Counted from the stretch's first letter, positions 8,724 to 18,280 are shown. The stretch is 64,000 bases of DNA from Pedobacter paludis (GCF_003173575.1 NZ_QGNY01000005.1:124001-188000), one strand, 5' to 3'. Program-made: numbers and translations. Notes: generated by a model not told the origin, from the sequence alone.

Positions 8724-11174
8724 TTAATTGCCTCCGGCTCTATTTTTGATATCATCGGTAGCGGTATTTCTAGATCTCGCCGATTTTACATTCTGGTTTC
8801 CGAAACTGTAGCTCACACTAAAATTTGCCCGTCTACTGGTATATCGATTAACTACATTCATATTGATGTTTTGATAAACCAACTTTCCTTCCCAACGATT
8901 GGTTAGTAAAATATCATCCATGTTTAGCCTAAGTTTAAGTTTCTTGTTCAGCATACTTTTTTGAATTCCGGCATTTAAAGCACCCTGATAAATTGTTGTT
9001 TGTTCTACACCAGAAATTCTTGGAGAATTTAACCAGAAACTAACTTCGAGCAAAATGTTGCTAGGCAATGTAAATGAATTTGAGGTGTATAAATTTACAG
9101 CTACTTTGCTTGCACTGTAAGCTGCGCCTTCTATATTTCCATCTTCAAATTTATTGTAGTAAACGCTTACGTTATTCTGTAAGTTCCACCATTTGGTAAG
9201 TTTAACAGGATAATTTAAATTGGCAGAATAGTTTTGAAACCGACCCAAATTCTGACGAATTACGCTGATAACCCTTGTTGCATCATCTTGCTTACTAACT
9301 TGAGTAATCATATCACGGGTATCAGAATAGTTTAAACTTATTGATGCTTCTTTGTAACTGTAACTCACTTCATAATTAGTTGTAAACTGAGGTTTTAAAT
9401 AAGGGTTTCCTTGATCTACTGCTAATGGGTCCATATAAAAAACGAAAGGATTTAACTGCTGATAGTTTGGACGATCTACTCTTCTTCCATAAGAATATCG
9501 AATGTTGTTATTTTCATTTAATTTTTGGTTTACAAAAACGGTTGGAAACAGGGAAACATAATTTCGATCTACTTCTTTATTATCTGTTATCGACTTTCCG
9601 TTAGAATGCGTTTGTTCGGCTCGCAAGCCCACCTGAATCTGCCACACCTTCCATTCTTTTGAAAAATTGGCGTAAGCTGCATTAATGTTTTCCTTGTAGA
9701 CAAAGTTGTTGGATTTGCCCAAATCGTTTTGCCAAACTCCAGATAGAAACTGCTCAGAAAGGAAATCGTTATTGGTAACTACGTAACTGCTTTTTAAGCC
9801 GGTTTCTATTTTCATTGTTTTAGACAGAGGCCAGGTAAAATCTGTTTTAGCTGCATAAACATTAATTTTTGCATCCGTATTATTTCTAAGGTTGGTTTGG
9901 TTGGTCGAACTACCTGAAGCATTTAAATAGTTAGCCAAAAAATTCTCATCTTTTTTATTGCTGAAACCAGAATAATCAACATCAAAGGTTAAACTTTTTC
10001 CTTCCTTATTGTAATCGTGTTTTATGTTAAAGTTTGCGGTTAAATTGCTTGCCGGCGAGCTCGAATTTGCATCCTGTAAAATGTAGCTCAAATTGGGTGC
10101 TCCATTTTGAATGGCATAAATATTTGTATTGCTAAAATTGGTCAGCTTGGTATTCACAGTATTTGCATCCACCATTACTCCAAATACCGTTTTTTCAGAA
10201 GCATAATAATCTGCCCCCAATTTCCCCTGAAAACCCACGCCTTTATTTTTACGATCGAAATTTTGAGTTAATGAGCTCGCAATTCCGTTTGACAATGTTG
10301 TTCTATCTAAATACGTATTATTGAAATTCGATTTGCGAGCGATGGCGCCGTTTCCAAAAATATTCCATTTCCCTTCTCTATGGTTGAGGTTTAAGTTTAA
10401 TCCGGCACGGTATAAATCATTTGGCGAATCGGGCATAATGCCTTGTCCACCATTAAAAGAAACCGTTCCGTTTGTACCGTAAGCTTTAATTCTTTTTAGT
10501 TTAATATTTATAATTCCGGCATTTCCGGCAGCATCGTATTTTGATGATGGGTTTGTAATCAATTCGATTGTAGAGATCTGATCACTGCTCATATTGCTTA
10601 GCAAAGTGGTTACATCGGCGCCAGACAGAAAATTTGTTTTCCCATCAATCATCACCATTACACCAGTTTTGTTATTTAGCTTTATTTGATCATTTTGACG
10701 ATCAATTTGTACCCCAGGTGCCTTTTCCAATACCTCCAATGCTGTGCTTCCAGTAGCGGTAATGCTGTTTTCAACATTTAAAACCGTTTTATCAATCTGA
10801 TGCTCGATAAAGGGTTTTCTGCCTGATATGCTTACCTCTTTAAGTTGTTTTGTACTGTTTTCGATGGTTATTGTAGGCAATACCAAATCGCTTGCAATTG
10901 AAATTTTAGCCGTTTTTTTGCTTTTGAATCCAACCATAGAAATTGATAGAATATAATCTCCATTTTTTATCTGATCAAAAGTAAAAGTCCCATCAGGCGT
11001 TGTGGCTATGGTTTTAACCAAAACCGTATCTGGAAAAGTGAATACTTTAACAATTGCAAATGGTACAGCCTCGGCTTTTTCATCTATAATTTTACCCGAA
11101 ATTTTATTTAATTTTTGGGCAAAGGAAACCCCACACACCAAAAGGCATGCAATTAGCATTAATAACTTTTTCAT
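8724..11174 (-). CDS. Outer-membrane beta-barrel protein, TonB-receptor-like
   Basis: The protein has 816 residues. After a signal peptide (residues 1-20, ending SFAQ) come a carboxypeptidase-regulatory-like domain (about 22-105, GKIIDEKAEAVPFAIVKV), a plug-like region (about 115-225, VLEKAPGVQIDRQ, GVMVMIDGKTNFLSG, SSKYDAAGNAGIINIKLKR) and a long C-terminal barrel rich in alternating aromatic strands. The plug and barrel style fit the outer membrane beta-barrel family 3 group, which is close to TonB-dependent receptors. Its ligand is unknown. The gene stands alone with the small lipoprotein downstream. Confidence 0.85.
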   Translation of the reverse strand: MKKLLMLIACLLVCGVSFAQKLNKISGKIIDEKAEAVPFAIVKVFTFPDTVLVKTIATTPDGTFTFDQIKNGDYILSISMVGFKSKKTAKISIASDLVLPTITIENSTKQLKEVSISGRKPFIEHQIDKTVLNVENSITATGSTALEVLEKAPGVQIDRQNDQIKLNNKTGVMVMIDGKTNFLSGADVTTLLSNMSSDQISTIELITNPSSKYDAAGNAGIINIKLKRIKAYGTNGTVSFNGGQGIMPDSPNDLYRAGLNLNLNHREGKWNIFGNGAIARKSNFNNTYLDRTTLSNGIASSLTQNFDRKNKGVGFQGKLGADYYASEKTVFGVMVDANTVNTKLTNFSNTNIYAIQNGAPNLSYILQDANSSSPASNLTANFNIKHDYNKEGKSLTFDVDYSGFSNKKDENFLANYLNASGSSTNQTNLRNNTDAKINVYAAKTDFTWPLSKTMKIETGLKSSYVVTNNDFLSEQFLSGVWQNDLGKSNNFVYKENINAAYANFSKEWKVWQIQVGLRAEQTHSNGKSITDNKEVDRNYVSLFPTVFVNQKLNENNNIRYSYGRRVDRPNYQQLNPFVFYMDPLAVDQGNPYLKPQFTTNYEVSYSYKEASISLNYSDTRDMITQVSKQDDATRVISVIRQNLGRFQNYSANLNYPVKLTKWWNLQNNVSVYYNKFEDGNIEGAAYSASKVAVNLYTSNSFTLPSNILLEVSFWLNSPRISGVEQTTIYQGALNAGIQKSMLNKKLKLRLNMDDILLTNRWEGKLVYQNINMNVVNRYTSRRANFSVSYSFGNQNVKSARSRNTATDDIKNRAGGN

Positions 11175-11219
11175 GTTTTTTTCCCGTAATGCCTGTTAAG
11201 GCGATTTGTATGCTATTAG

Positions 11220-12959
11220 TTATTCAACATTGATTCCCAACTCAGCCCTAACTTCTTTTATTCTATTGGATACAGAATCCTGATAAACGGAATCGGTGGA
11301 TTTATTTTTCTGCAAAAATTCTAGATTTAGAAGCTCCTCTTTTAGCTTTTGGTTTTTAATGGCCTCTTCTTTTAATTGCGCTACACATTTTAGTCCCTCT
11401 TCAGTCATTATCCAAACACTGTAATTATTGCCATCGTTTTCAATTTCGCCACAGTCCCAAGTTCCATAGTTGTTAATGTACCTATAAGAATCATCTTTCA
11501 AAATCAGCCGAGTGCCAACAGGAACTTCCAGGGTTAACCACACTTCTTGATTTCTCCATATGGTTCCTTTTCTTAATGTAAACCGTGGGCTAAAAATAAT
11601 GGCCGAATCTTTTAAAAGATATTTGTAATCGATATTTTGAGCATTTTGCAAAGCACCTGGGAAGGTTTTTCCCTGCGACTCGTATTTCTGCGTCAACCGA
11701 CTAATTCCATTCTCGCTTTTCTCTATATTGATACGAATATTGTTTGGAGAAACAAAAGGTCCATTTTCAAAGTCTTCGGTAACAATTTGCCTGCGCTGGT
11801 TGGCATCAATATGGTAGTTAATGCTATCTTCTTTGCTAAAGTATTTACTCCTGTCGATATCAATTACATAGGTTTTATACGATTTTAAATCGGCAGTTTG
11901 TGTGAGTTCGGCATGTTGCTTAAACTCTGAAGATATTTTAGCAGCATGATAACCTGTAGCCGCAACGCCCACTAACCAAATAATTAATAAAGCGAAAGAC
12001 AGTGTTTTATTTATGGCCTGTTTGTTAAATGCAACCCTGATAGAGAAAAGAACAAGGGCCAAAATTGGAATGAAGCAAACAACAAAAGCACTAAGTAAAA
12101 TTACACCTCTACTGCTATCATTAATAACCGAGAATGGGAAATATTCATAGATGCTCTCGTCCCAAAACCCTTGAAAAGCGGCAAAACCTATAATTAAAGA
12201 AAGCAGGAAGAGCACGCCAAAAACGATAATGATGCCTGCAATTACTTTAAAGATTACTTTTCCGGTTCCGCCAATAAATCGGCCAAGCCATTCAAAAAAT
12301 TCTCCAATAAAGATTCCGAAGCGGGCAAATAAGGGTTGTGCATGTTTGTTTACTTCAGATAAACGCTCTTTAACAGCTTGCAACTCCTCATCTAGGTTTT
12401 TCTGGAAACCCTGTAAGTTGGCAGGCTCGCCTTTCATCTCCATTTTCTCGATCCGGGATTTTGCTTTTGGCATAATTACCCAGAGAATGGCATAAACCAA
12501 AACCCCAGCGCCGCCAAGAAAAACGATCAACAGCATGGCCAGTCTGATCCACTTTGCCTCGGTATTTACATAATGTGCAATCCCGGCACAAACGCCTGCA
12601 ATTACACGTTCGTCCATATCGCGGTATAATTTTTTCTCTGCGTATTGGTGTTGATAAGCGGTATGAATCACAGGTTCTTCTTCTTGTTCTTCATTCGAGT
12701 CGAAATCCTGCACTCGTCCCATTTGCCCAATTACCGAATTTACATTGCTCGAATCAACAACTTGTTTTTTCTGTTCTTCCAATTGTTCGGTAAGCAATTC
12801 TGCAATTCGGTTTTCTATATCGGTTACAATTTCCAAATCATCTGCATGGTTTGCAAAATGCTGTTTAACTTCAATTAAGTAAGCCTTTAAGAGTTCGTAG
12901 GCACTTTCCTCAATGTGAATGATGGTGTTACCTATATTTATGATGATGGTCTTTTCCAT
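11220..12959 (-). CDS. PspC-domain membrane protein
   Basis: The protein has 579 residues. The N-terminal ~70 residues are soluble. A PspC domain follows at about 105-170 (YRDMDERVIAGVCAGIAHYV then a membrane helix ending WVIMPKA). Four or so further membrane helices lie at about 220-350, with a C-terminal soluble region of about 230 residues. PspC proteins take part in envelope-stress responses; in Bacteroidota they are often paired with a PadR regulator, as here (the PadR stop is 17 nt upstream). The C-terminal part resembles nothing I can name. Confidence 0.85.
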   Translation of the reverse strand: MEKTIIINIGNTIIHIEESAYELLKAYLIEVKQHFANHADDLEIVTDIENRIAELLTEQLEEQKKQVVDSSNVNSVIGQMGRVQDFDSNEEQEEEPVIHTAYQHQYAEKKLYRDMDERVIAGVCAGIAHYVNTEAKWIRLAMLLIVFLGGAGVLVYAILWVIMPKAKSRIEKMEMKGEPANLQGFQKNLDEELQAVKERLSEVNKHAQPLFARFGIFIGEFFEWLGRFIGGTGKVIFKVIAGIIIVFGVLFLLSLIIGFAAFQGFWDESIYEYFPFSVINDSSRGVILLSAFVVCFIPILALVLFSIRVAFNKQAINKTLSFALLIIWLVGVAATGYHAAKISSEFKQHAELTQTADLKSYKTYVIDIDRSKYFSKEDSINYHIDANQRRQIVTEDFENGPFVSPNNIRINIEKSENGISRLTQKYESQGKTFPGALQNAQNIDYKYLLKDSAIIFSPRFTLRKGTIWRNQEVWLTLEVPVGTRLILKDDSYRYINNYGTWDCGEIENDGNNYSVWIMTEEGLKCVAQLKEEAIKNQKLKEELLNLEFLQKNKSTDSVYQDSVSNRIKEVRAELGINVE

Positions 12960-12976
12960 TTCCTTTTTGCTAATAT

Positions 12977-13312
12977 TTATGAATTGGCTCCTTTTTGTGA
13001 AACACCTACAGCATAAGCCAGCTCCTGCCAGGTTTGATCTAATTGAGATAAAATGCCTTTGCCTACTTCGGTTAAGGTATAATATTTACGCGGTGGGCCT
13101 GAGGTAGATTCTACCCAGTTGTAGCTTAACAAACCATTGTTTTTAAGCCTGGTTAATAATGGATATAGTGTGCCTTCAACCACCAACAGCTTTGCCGACC
13201 TTAATTCGGCAATAATATCAGAGGCATATATTTCGCCTCTAGAGATGATTGATAAAACACAGTATTCCAGAATCCCCTTCCGCATTTGTGTTTGCGTATT
13301 TTCTGCTATCAT
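12977..13312 (-). CDS. PadR family transcriptional regulator
   Basis: The 111-residue protein is a winged-helix regulator of the short PadR type. The hallmark YCVLSIISRGEIYASDIIAE and the downstream GTLYPLLTRLKNNGLL and GPPRKYYTLTEVGK are all present. It is the first gene of a two-gene operon with the PspC protein. PadR proteins usually repress their own operon and release DNA on binding a ligand or with a partner; the palindrome in the promoter just upstream fits autoregulation. Confidence 0.93.
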   Translation of the reverse strand: MIAENTQTQMRKGILEYCVLSIISRGEIYASDIIAELRSAKLLVVEGTLYPLLTRLKNNGLLSYNWVESTSGPPRKYYTLTEVGKGILSQLDQTWQELAYAVGVSQKGANS

Positions 13313-13316
13313 AAAA

Positions 13317-13357
13317 CAAAGATATATGTTTTATACAATACTATGCAATACATAGTA
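13317..13357 (-). promoter_or_regulatory. Promoter with overlapping palindrome (likely PadR operator)
   Basis: On the minus strand TATCTTTG (13317-13324) is a -7 element and TTG (13346-13348) lies 21 nt upstream. A perfect 7-bp inverted repeat, TACTATG/CATAGTA (13339-13345 and 13351-13357), encloses that TTG. A protein bound there would block the promoter, consistent with PadR autorepression. Confidence 0.55.
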
Positions 13358-13524
13358 CTAAAATAAATTTAATATTTGATATAACTAATTGTATTTCAGC
13401 TAATTAATTTTTATAGGAAATTTTACTTTTTGATAAATAAGGTTATGAAACCCGATAATTTCTATTTTTTGGAAAGCAATTGTAGTAGCTTTTCGGTTGC
13501 AATAGTCCTGCTTTCGCCTATAGT

Positions 13525-13616
13525 CCCGATAGAAAATATCGGGCGCTATTTGGCTCTATCAGGTTTAGATTACTTGCACTTGTGCTGGGTTTTTCGGTCG
13601 GTGAGGCACCGACCGA
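13525..13616. repeat. Two palindromes in a gene-free stretch (dispersed repeat)
   Basis: The interval 13358-13717 holds no convincing gene. It contains CCCGATA/TATCGGG (arms 13525-13531 and 13537-13543, 5-nt loop) and a perfect 10-bp hairpin TCGGTCGGTG/CACCGACCGA (13594-13603 and 13607-13616, 3-nt loop). Both arms are much richer in GC than the surroundings. The pair looks like one composite dispersed element, not a terminator, since no upstream gene ends here on either strand. Confidence 0.55.
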
Positions 13617-13717
13617 ATATCAAAAGCTAAAACACTGCACACTTTAAAAACAAAAACCCTACAAACACCATAGAATTAATATATTTTAATAATTTTGCAG
13701 TACCCTAATTTATTTTC

Positions 13718-15154
13718 ATGAAAAAATCTATTGCGAGCATTGTTGCAGAGGCAAACCAAAGTGGCGAAGGCACGCTCAAAAGAACACTCGGCCCAATTAA
13801 TTTAATTTTAATTGGTGTTGGTTTAACCTTGGGCGCTGGTCTATTTTCAATCACGGGTTTGGCAGCGGCCAATCATTCCGGTCCGGCGGTAACACTATCT
13901 TTCGTCATTGCAGCTTTGGGTTGTGGTTTCGCAGCGCTATGTTATGCTGAATTTGCTTCAATGATTCCAGTTGCTGGTAGTGCTTATACCTATTCTTACG
14001 CCACCATGGGCGAACTTTTTGCCTGGATTATTGGATGGGATTTGGTGCTCGAGTATTCGGTCGGCTGTGCAACAGTCGCCATTTCATGGTCGCAATATTT
14101 AACAAAATTCCTTGGGAGCCTGGGTCTTTATTTGCCTCCACAACTTACGCTCTCGCCTTTCGAAAAAGCCAAGCTTGCTGATGGTTCAACCGTAAATGGG
14201 ATTATAAATATTCCAGCAGCTTTAGTTGTTGTTCTTATGACGGCCATTCTTATCCGAGGTACAAAGGGATCGGCAATTGTTAATGGAATTATAGTTTTCT
14301 TAAAAGTTGGAGTGGTATTGGTTTTCATTGCATTGGGCTGGCAATACATCGACCCTGCGAATTACCATCCCTACATTCCAGAAAACACCGGAACATTTGG
14401 TCAGTTTGGTTGGAGTGGCGTTTTGCGTGGTGCTGGCTTGGTATTTTTTGTTTTTATTGGTTTCGATGCCGTTGCAGCATCAGCCCAGGAAACTAAAAAT
14501 CCAGCTCGGGATTTACCCATCGGAATCATTGGTTCTCTTGTAGTTTGTACAATCTTATTTGGTTTGTTTGGTCACGTTATGACGGGTTTGGCAAACTACA
14601 AGGAATTTGCAAATAGTGGCGCTCCTGTTGCAATCGCAATTGAAAAAACACCGTATGCTTGGTTAAGTCAGGCTATAATTCTAGCTATTCTTATTGGATA
14701 TACTTCAGTTATTTTAATCGATTTAATGGCACAATCGCGAATGTTTTATTCGATTAGTAAAGATGGATTATTGCCAAAAATGTTTTCTGATGTACATTCG
14801 AAGTTTAAAACTCCATGGAAATCGAATATTATCCTGTGTATTTTTATTGCCTTGTTTGCGGCTTTCGTACCCATGAATGTGGTTGGCGAAATGACCAGCA
14901 TTGGAACCCTGCTCGCGTTTTTAATGGTTTGCGTAGGCATTCTAATTCTTCGTAAAACAGATCCCGATGCAAAACGTCCGTTCCGAGTACCGTTGGTTCC
15001 CTTAATTCCGATATTGGGTATTTTAACCTGTATTGCAATGATGGTTTTCTTACCATTGGAGACCTGGCTAAGATTAGCTGTTTGGCTAATTATTGGACTG
15101 GCAATCTACTTTTGGTACGGAAAAAAGAACAGCAAGCTTAATGGAAAAGCGTAA
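13718..15154 (+). CDS. APC-family amino acid permease
   Basis: The 478-residue protein has about 12-13 membrane helices. The first carries GLTLGAGLFSITGLAA, the APC signature for the unwound helix 1 that contacts substrate. FVFIGFDAVAASAQETKNPARD lies in the middle of the chain (split here: FVFIGFDAVA then ETKNPARDLPIGI) and is typical of the cationic amino acid transporter branch. It should import amino acids across the inner membrane in symport or exchange. It stands alone, with TAATTTTG (13690-13697) as a possible -7 element. Substrate specificity is not visible. Confidence 0.9.
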   Translation: MKKSIASIVAEANQSGEGTLKRTLGPINLILIGVGLTLGAGLFSITGLAAANHSGPAVTLSFVIAALGCGFAALCYAEFASMIPVAGSAYTYSYATMGELFAWIIGWDLVLEYSVGCATVAISWSQYLTKFLGSLGLYLPPQLTLSPFEKAKLADGSTVNGIINIPAALVVVLMTAILIRGTKGSAIVNGIIVFLKVGVVLVFIALGWQYIDPANYHPYIPENTGTFGQFGWSGVLRGAGLVFFVFIGFDAVAASAQETKNPARDLPIGIIGSLVVCTILFGLFGHVMTGLANYKEFANSGAPVAIAIEKTPYAWLSQAIILAILIGYTSVILIDLMAQSRMFYSISKDGLLPKMFSDVHSKFKTPWKSNIILCIFIALFAAFVPMNVVGEMTSIGTLLAFLMVCVGILILRKTDPDAKRPFRVPLVPLIPILGILTCIAMMVFLPLETWLRLAVWLIIGLAIYFWYGKKNSKLNGKA

Positions 15155-15377
15155 ACTAATTTAAAGCTAACTCACTGTAAGCTATACACATACAATTTTT
15201 ATATTGTTGGCTTTTTTATACAGCTTCATTATCAATGAGTTGTATAAACCTGCTTTTATAACCGTATAAATATCAGTTATTTAACAAAAAACAAAAGTTA
15301 TCCACAATTTAACATTTTTTTATTTTTTTGGCTTGGGATTTGTCTTAAGGATATTACCTACTTAAAAACATCTACCT

Positions 15378-15542
15378 ATGATTATTAAATTAGACACATC
15401 CGTTTTCAGGCTTGCAAGACCTAAAACAGAAACCATTAGAAGCGTATCTGAACCCTTAACCAGAGCACAATGGATTAATGCGGATAGAATTGTAATTGCA
15501 ACCATGTTCATTGCAACAATTGCTGGTGCTATTTTATTCTAA
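15378..15542 (+). CDS. Small hypothetical membrane peptide (54 aa)
   Basis: ATG at 15378 opens a 54-residue frame ending TAA at 15540-15542. The first 35 residues are polar (starts MIIKLDTSVFRLARPKTET). The last 18 or so (RIVIATMFIATIAGAILF) form one membrane helix that ends exactly at the C-terminus. The composition is protein-like and the frame ends 11 nt before the convergent oxidoreductase stop, so it fills the gap neatly. No family is recognised. It could be a tail-anchored small protein; expression is unproven. Confidence 0.5.
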   Translation: MIIKLDTSVFRLARPKTETIRSVSEPLTRAQWINADRIVIATMFIATIAGAILF

Positions 15543-15553
15543 GTAACCGAATG

Positions 15554-16450
15554 TTAAAATTCTTCTGCAATCATTTCTTTATTTAAAACAACGCCGGCCA
15601 TAGTACCCGCTGCGGTTACAATAGATAGCGATCTGAATAATGAAGCGCAATCTCCAGCAGCATAAACACCATTAGTAGTCGTTTTACAAAATTCGTCAAC
15701 TTTTATCGTATTTAAATCCGTTAGCTCGCAATTTAAACTTTCATGAATATTTGAATGTTGTTTAATTTCTGGGCGAGCATAAATGGCTTTTAAGTTTAGC
15801 TTTTTACCATTACTGAACACAACATTTTTTAAATATCCATTATCGTGTTCCATTTCTTCAATTTCATCTTCTACAATCACAATAGATTTTAACTTAAGTT
15901 TAGCCAGCTGAAGATCTGTAAACTGTGATTTTCCATTCGTTAAAATGGTTAAATCTTTATTCCAGTTACATAGATTCGAAGCCATTTCAAAAGCATGATC
16001 GCCATTCATTAACAATCCAATCTTTTCATTTTTCACTTCGTAACCATGGCAATATGGACAGTGAATTATAGAGATTGCCCAACAATCACCGAAACCCTTA
16101 ATGTTTGGCATTACATCTTTTAAGCCTGTTGCTAATAGAATTTTTCGAGATGTAAAAATTGCTCCAGATTCTACAACAGTACTAAATCCTCCGGGAATTT
16201 GTTTTGCTGAAATTGCTTTACCTGTAAAGAATTGTATGGTTGGATATTTTAAAACCTCAGCTTTCGCCTTAGTCGAAATATCTGAAGGTTTTTCACCATC
16301 ATGTGTTAAAAAATTATGCGAATGTGGCGTTCGTGCATTGCAAGGCTTATTATCATCAATGATTAAAACCTTACGTAAAGCTCTACCCAAACTTAAACTT
16401 GCAGATAAGCCAGCATAACTGCCTCCTATTATAATTACATCAAAATCCAT
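15554..16450 (-). CDS. FAD-dependent pyridine nucleotide-disulfide oxidoreductase, TrxR-like
   Basis: This 298-residue protein follows the thioredoxin reductase plan. An FAD-binding GGSYAGLSASLSLGRA sits at the N-terminus, a redox-active CPYC at Cys131/Cys134 (IIHCPYCHGYEV), and the late FAD motif AAGDCASL near the C-terminus. The NADPH-domain glycine motif is less clear: GLLMNGDHAFEMA stands where GxGxxA is expected, so the dinucleotide specificity or activity may differ from true TrxB. It is the last gene of a three-gene minus-strand run with a methyltransferase and a UbiA-like protein. Confidence 0.85.
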   Translation of the reverse strand: MDFDVIIIGGSYAGLSASLSLGRALRKVLIIDDNKPCNARTPHSHNFLTHDGEKPSDISTKAKAEVLKYPTIQFFTGKAISAKQIPGGFSTVVESGAIFTSRKILLATGLKDVMPNIKGFGDCWAISIIHCPYCHGYEVKNEKIGLLMNGDHAFEMASNLCNWNKDLTILTNGKSQFTDLQLAKLKLKSIVIVEDEIEEMEHDNGYLKNVVFSNGKKLNLKAIYARPEIKQHSNIHESLNCELTDLNTIKVDEFCKTTTNGVYAAGDCASLFRSLSIVTAAGTMAGVVLNKEMIAEEF

Positions 16451-16535
16451 GTTAATATCTTTTTAACAAAAGTGTTATTTTAATTTTTAAACGCAACATT
16501 ATTGCATTAAAATTTTGTCATATTTTGACTAGTAA

Positions 16536-17162
16536 TTATTTCTTATAAACTGACGCTTTAATAAATCCGCTATAATAAAGTTTCTCTTCTATAAGCATAT
16601 ATTCACTTGTTGAAAAATAAGGTTTCATTTCTATAAGTTCAGACGCCTCTACAATTGATAAAATTTTAAAAAAGCGATACATTATACTTAGGAGAAAAGA
16701 CTTCCACCATTTTCCTTTTCCATTACTTAGGCTAAAATCGACTAAAAACCACAGCCCATTAGGTTTTAATAGGCCATCTAATTTTTCAAAAACTGTAACG
16801 GCTCTTTGTTTAGAGAAATTATCAAACAGAAATGGAGTAAGAATTACATCAAAAACATGGATTGAATCGAAGTCTTCGATAGCTTGATTTACAAATTGCA
16901 CTTCATTTTCGGCCCATTTTCTTTCTTTCGAAAGCTGAATCATCTTTTGGGAGATCTCTATATATATGATTTTTAATCCGTTCGAATGAATTCTGGCAAT
17001 TTCTTCGAGAATCCAGCCTGTACCCCCACCAACAATTAATATTGAGCTATTTTTTGGAAGATAATGTAACTGATTGATTTGTGCATTTACCTGCGATTTA
17101 AAAAATACCAACCGGCTTAGGGTATCGTATTGATTGGCTATTATATCGTAGTTATTAAACAA
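16536..17162 (-). CDS. Class I SAM-dependent methyltransferase
   Basis: The 208-residue protein has a Rossmann methyltransferase core. Motif I is ILIVGGGTGWILEEIA (about 41-56), an acidic residue ends beta-2 (IIYIEIS), and motif II/III are visible as FDVILTPFLFDNF and LVDFSLSNGKGKWWK. It resembles UbiE/MenG-like small-molecule methyltransferases in plan, but the substrate is unknown. The gene is 85 nt upstream of the oxidoreductase and about 80 nt downstream of the UbiA-like gene, all on the same strand. Confidence 0.8.
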   Translation of the reverse strand: MFNNYDIIANQYDTLSRLVFFKSQVNAQINQLHYLPKNSSILIVGGGTGWILEEIARIHSNGLKIIYIEISQKMIQLSKERKWAENEVQFVNQAIEDFDSIHVFDVILTPFLFDNFSKQRAVTVFEKLDGLLKPNGLWFLVDFSLSNGKGKWWKSFLLSIMYRFFKILSIVEASELIEMKPYFSTSEYMLIEEKLYYSGFIKASVYKK

Positions 17163-17242
17163 GGTTTTAGTATTAGATTAATTTTTGAATTGTATTAATC
17201 GGTGAATGGGAATTTGCAATTAACAATTTATACATTTAACCA

Positions 17243-18154
17243 TTAGTGAACAAACTGCATTCCAATAATTCCGCAAATGGCCTTAAACAAAATCAATCCA
17301 TCAATTACCATTAAATAGTATAAAATATTTTTTCTGTGGTGCATAGAATAAGCCACATAAATTGTGAGAATGAAGGGTAATACATTAAAGAAAACCTGTG
17401 GAAGACCAAAGCCTTTAAAGTATGCAAATATGGAAAGTGAGATTAATCCAATAATCAACAAAGGAATTAAAATACTAAAAATTGTTCGGCGCAAACCGTA
17501 ACGAACCACAAAAGTGCGAAGGTGTTTATTGCTATCGGTTGGGTAATCTTTAATATCAAAAATGATGGCATTTACCGTACAGAACATCCAATTTTTAATG
17601 AACAGCCAGGTCCACAAAACAGAATCATGATATCCAATTCCAGTTTCTATTTTGAGCATAATAAGAGGTAAAACATTGGCACAACAAGCCCAGACAAAAC
17701 CAATAACAAATGCTTTGAGCCAACCTGTATTCCGCAAGTTGAATTTTAAAAAAGATTTTGGTAATAACCCGTAATATAAACCACCTGCAATTATAATTAT
17801 CACAATCGCGATCCAATAACTTGAAGGGAGCTTTAAAATATTATCGAAATTACGACAAAGCAGGTTTATGGCAAGCGCCATACAAATGGCAAAAAGTATA
17901 CCTTGACTCCAGTTTATAAAATTCTTATGTGTAAAATACCACTGATTACGGGGATTGGTTGCAGATGGTTTTGTTGATACTCGATTATAGGCGTAGGTGT
18001 AATATATGGTCGGTGCAAGAAAGAGCAATAGAAAATAATTTAGAGAATTATAAGGCAAACGCAATTGTTGGGTAGCTTCCAAAGTAAGTGCTACCGCCAG
18101 CAGGCCCACGAAATAATTTCCAAAAAAAATGAATCGGATAATTTTATTTACCAT
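17243..18154 (-). CDS. UbiA-like integral membrane protein
   Basis: The 303-residue protein has eight or nine membrane helices. IIFDIKDYPTDSNKHLRTF matches the second Asp-rich motif of UbiA prenyltransferases (DxxDxxxD) with the usual LRT continuation. The first Asp-rich motif, expected near residue 55, is replaced by YAYNRVSTKPSATNP and lacks the Asp pair. Catalysis by the normal two-metal mechanism is therefore doubtful. It may be a divergent prenyltransferase or have another role. It lies upstream of the methyltransferase and oxidoreductase genes. Confidence 0.65.
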   Translation of the reverse strand: MVNKIIRFIFFGNYFVGLLAVALTLEATQQLRLPYNSLNYFLLLFLAPTIYYTYAYNRVSTKPSATNPRNQWYFTHKNFINWSQGILFAICMALAINLLCRNFDNILKLPSSYWIAIVIIIIAGGLYYGLLPKSFLKFNLRNTGWLKAFVIGFVWACCANVLPLIMLKIETGIGYHDSVLWTWLFIKNWMFCTVNAIIFDIKDYPTDSNKHLRTFVVRYGLRRTIFSILIPLLIIGLISLSIFAYFKGFGLPQVFFNVLPFILTIYVAYSMHHRKNILYYLMVIDGLILFKAICGIIGMQFVH

Positions 18155-18280
18155 TTAATCCACCAAAAATTTATCTGCCAATTTCGGATATAAAATTGAA
18201 TAAGAAACGATCTTTTCATATTCAAGAACATCTGGCATCAATTTGCGTTGTTTATAAATATAATCCAAAACGATTTGAAT

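Noticed and set aside
13430..13630. A 66-residue reading frame on the plus strand
   Set aside because: It runs through both palindromes of the dispersed repeat, has no protein-like pattern and no good ribosome site.
15181..15225. Terminator after the amino-acid permease
   Set aside because: Only a weak, imperfect ACAAT/ATTGT stem precedes the T-run, so it was not listed as a feature.
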